The notes under the pieces: generated by a model | Told to the model about the DNA's origin: nothing | Seen by the model: only the letters and a program-made list of their open reading frames with translations | Database searches by the model: none | NCBI GenBank assembly: GCA_018262385.1 | Contig: JAGSPQ010000327.1 | Span: forward strand, 1 to 5,936 | Length of the DNA stretch: 5,936 bases | Source: Myxococcaceae bacterium | Lineage (GTDB): Bacteria > Myxococcota > Myxococcia > Myxococcales > Myxococcaceae | Direction of reading: 5' to 3' | Part shown: in pieces, positions 5,593 through 5,936 of the stretch | Position numbering within the stretch: the stretch's first letter is position 1 | How the letters are laid out: each line of letters starts with the position of its first letter | Made by a program: the position numbers and the translations under genes

Positions 5593-5936
5593 TCAGGCCG
5601 GGAGCAGCTTCGCGAGCCTGGTGAGGTTGTAGGCCGCTGCGGTGATGTACGCCCACAGCCCGGTCCGCGCTCTCCCTCGGTACCGCGTCTTCCGAAAACT
5701 CCCGACCGTCTTCCACCACCCGAAGATCTCTTCGACTCGTTTCCTGACCCGTTGGCTGACGAGGTAGCCGGCGTGGCGCTTTGTTCGCTGGTCCATCCAG
5801 GAGCGCCGTCGCGTGTCGCGCGTCGATGCGATGTGCGTTGTGATTCCGAGCTCGCGGATTGCTGTGACGAAACGGCGGACGTCGTAGCCAGCGTCCGCCC
5901 CCAACGTTCGAGGATTCACGCCCGCCGCACGCTGAC
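5593..5936 (-). CDS. IS5-family DDE transposase, C-terminal part (N-terminus beyond the window)
   Basis: The minus-strand frame is open from the right edge to a TGA at 5593-5595, giving 113 residues. It contains LGADAGYD, with an Asp at the place of the second DDE residue. This is followed by ITTHIAS, a Trp/Arg-rich stretch and QRTKRHAGYLVSQRVRKR, then VEEIFGWWKTVG with the catalytic Glu, and YRGRARTGLWAYITAAAYNLTRL. This order matches the C-terminal half of IS5-type (DDE_Tnp_1) transposases. A GTG at 5919 is only an internal Val, because the frame continues upstream (QRAAG) to the edge. The first catalytic Asp is not in the window, so activity cannot be judged. The part that is visible has no frameshift or stop. 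Confidence 0.88.
   Translation of the reverse strand, partial: QRAAGVNPRTLGADAGYDVRRFVTAIRELGITTHIASTRDTRRRSWMDQRTKRHAGYLVSQRVRKRVEEIFGWWKTVGSFRKTRYRGRARTGLWAYITAAAYNLTRLAKLLPA

Larger units (their letters stand above)
5506..5936 (-). mobile_element. Partial IS5-like insertion sequence (transposase 3' end)
   Basis: The segment begins directly after the M23 stop codon with CAGGCTGCTGAAAAACG, which looks like a terminal inverted repeat of the GGCTGCTGAAAAA type seen at the ends of many insertion sequences. It then carries a terminator hairpin and the C-terminal part of a DDE transposase on the minus strand. The rest of the element, including its other end, lies beyond the right edge. Family placement rests on the transposase. 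The outer boundary at 5506 is inferred from the end-like sequence and the adjacent CTAG. Confidence 0.75.

Noticed and set aside
1..5936. The first and last 7 bases of the window are inverted matches (GTCAGCG / CGCTGAC)
   Set aside because: The match stops after 7 bases and the window edges cut through two unrelated genes, so chance is the likely explanation.

Overview
The window is very GC-rich, and almost every third codon position in its genes is G or C. Three protein features point to a myxobacterium (Myxococcota): a MYXO-CTERM-type sorting tail (Gly-Cys-Gly-Cys, a hydrophobic segment, then basic residues) behind a DGG-rich linker, a TIGR02996 repeat-companion domain protein, and secreted or lipid-anchored enzymes of kinds common in that phylum. 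This assignment is inferred from protein families only.

Layout, left to right. (1) 1-533, minus strand: the N-terminal 177 residues of a TIGR02996-domain protein that runs off the left edge. (2) 610-2958, minus strand: a secreted glycoside hydrolase of family GH15 (glucoamylase or glucodextranase type). Its proper C-terminus appears to lie in the -1 frame and end at 530. In that frame it has a PDAG/DGG linker and a MYXO-CTERM tail, and its stop overlaps the GTG start of the next gene as GTGA. The gene therefore looks frameshifted, by mutation, sequencing error or recoding. (3) 2959-3012: a 54-bp divergent promoter region. (4) 3013-4254, plus strand: a predicted lipoprotein with a PHP-type (CehA/McbA-like) metallohydrolase domain. 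(5) 4255-4542: a gap with no convincing gene, holding a long inverted repeat (16-nt arms, 15 of 16 matching, plus a second 8-nt arm pair) around two small hairpins. (6) 4543-5505, plus strand: a 320-residue protein with two peptidoglycan-binding domains and an M23 metallopeptidase domain with all expected metal ligands, but no signal peptide. (7) 5506-5936, minus strand: one end of an IS5-like insertion sequence, with a terminal-repeat-like end, a terminator and the C-terminal 113 residues of the transposase. It abuts the M23 stop codon, at a CTAG tetranucleotide.

How they work together: the GH15 enzyme and the TIGR02996 protein form one leftward unit, probably translationally coupled. The PHP lipoprotein is divergent from it and may share its control region. 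Most products are predicted to act in the envelope or outside the cell, on alpha-glucans, phosphoesters or similar substrates, and peptidoglycan. The M23 gene and the transposase are convergent. I see no defence system, CRISPR array, tRNA or rRNA. The most unusual signals are the displaced sorting tail, the 181-bp inverted-repeat element, and the insertion point of the IS.
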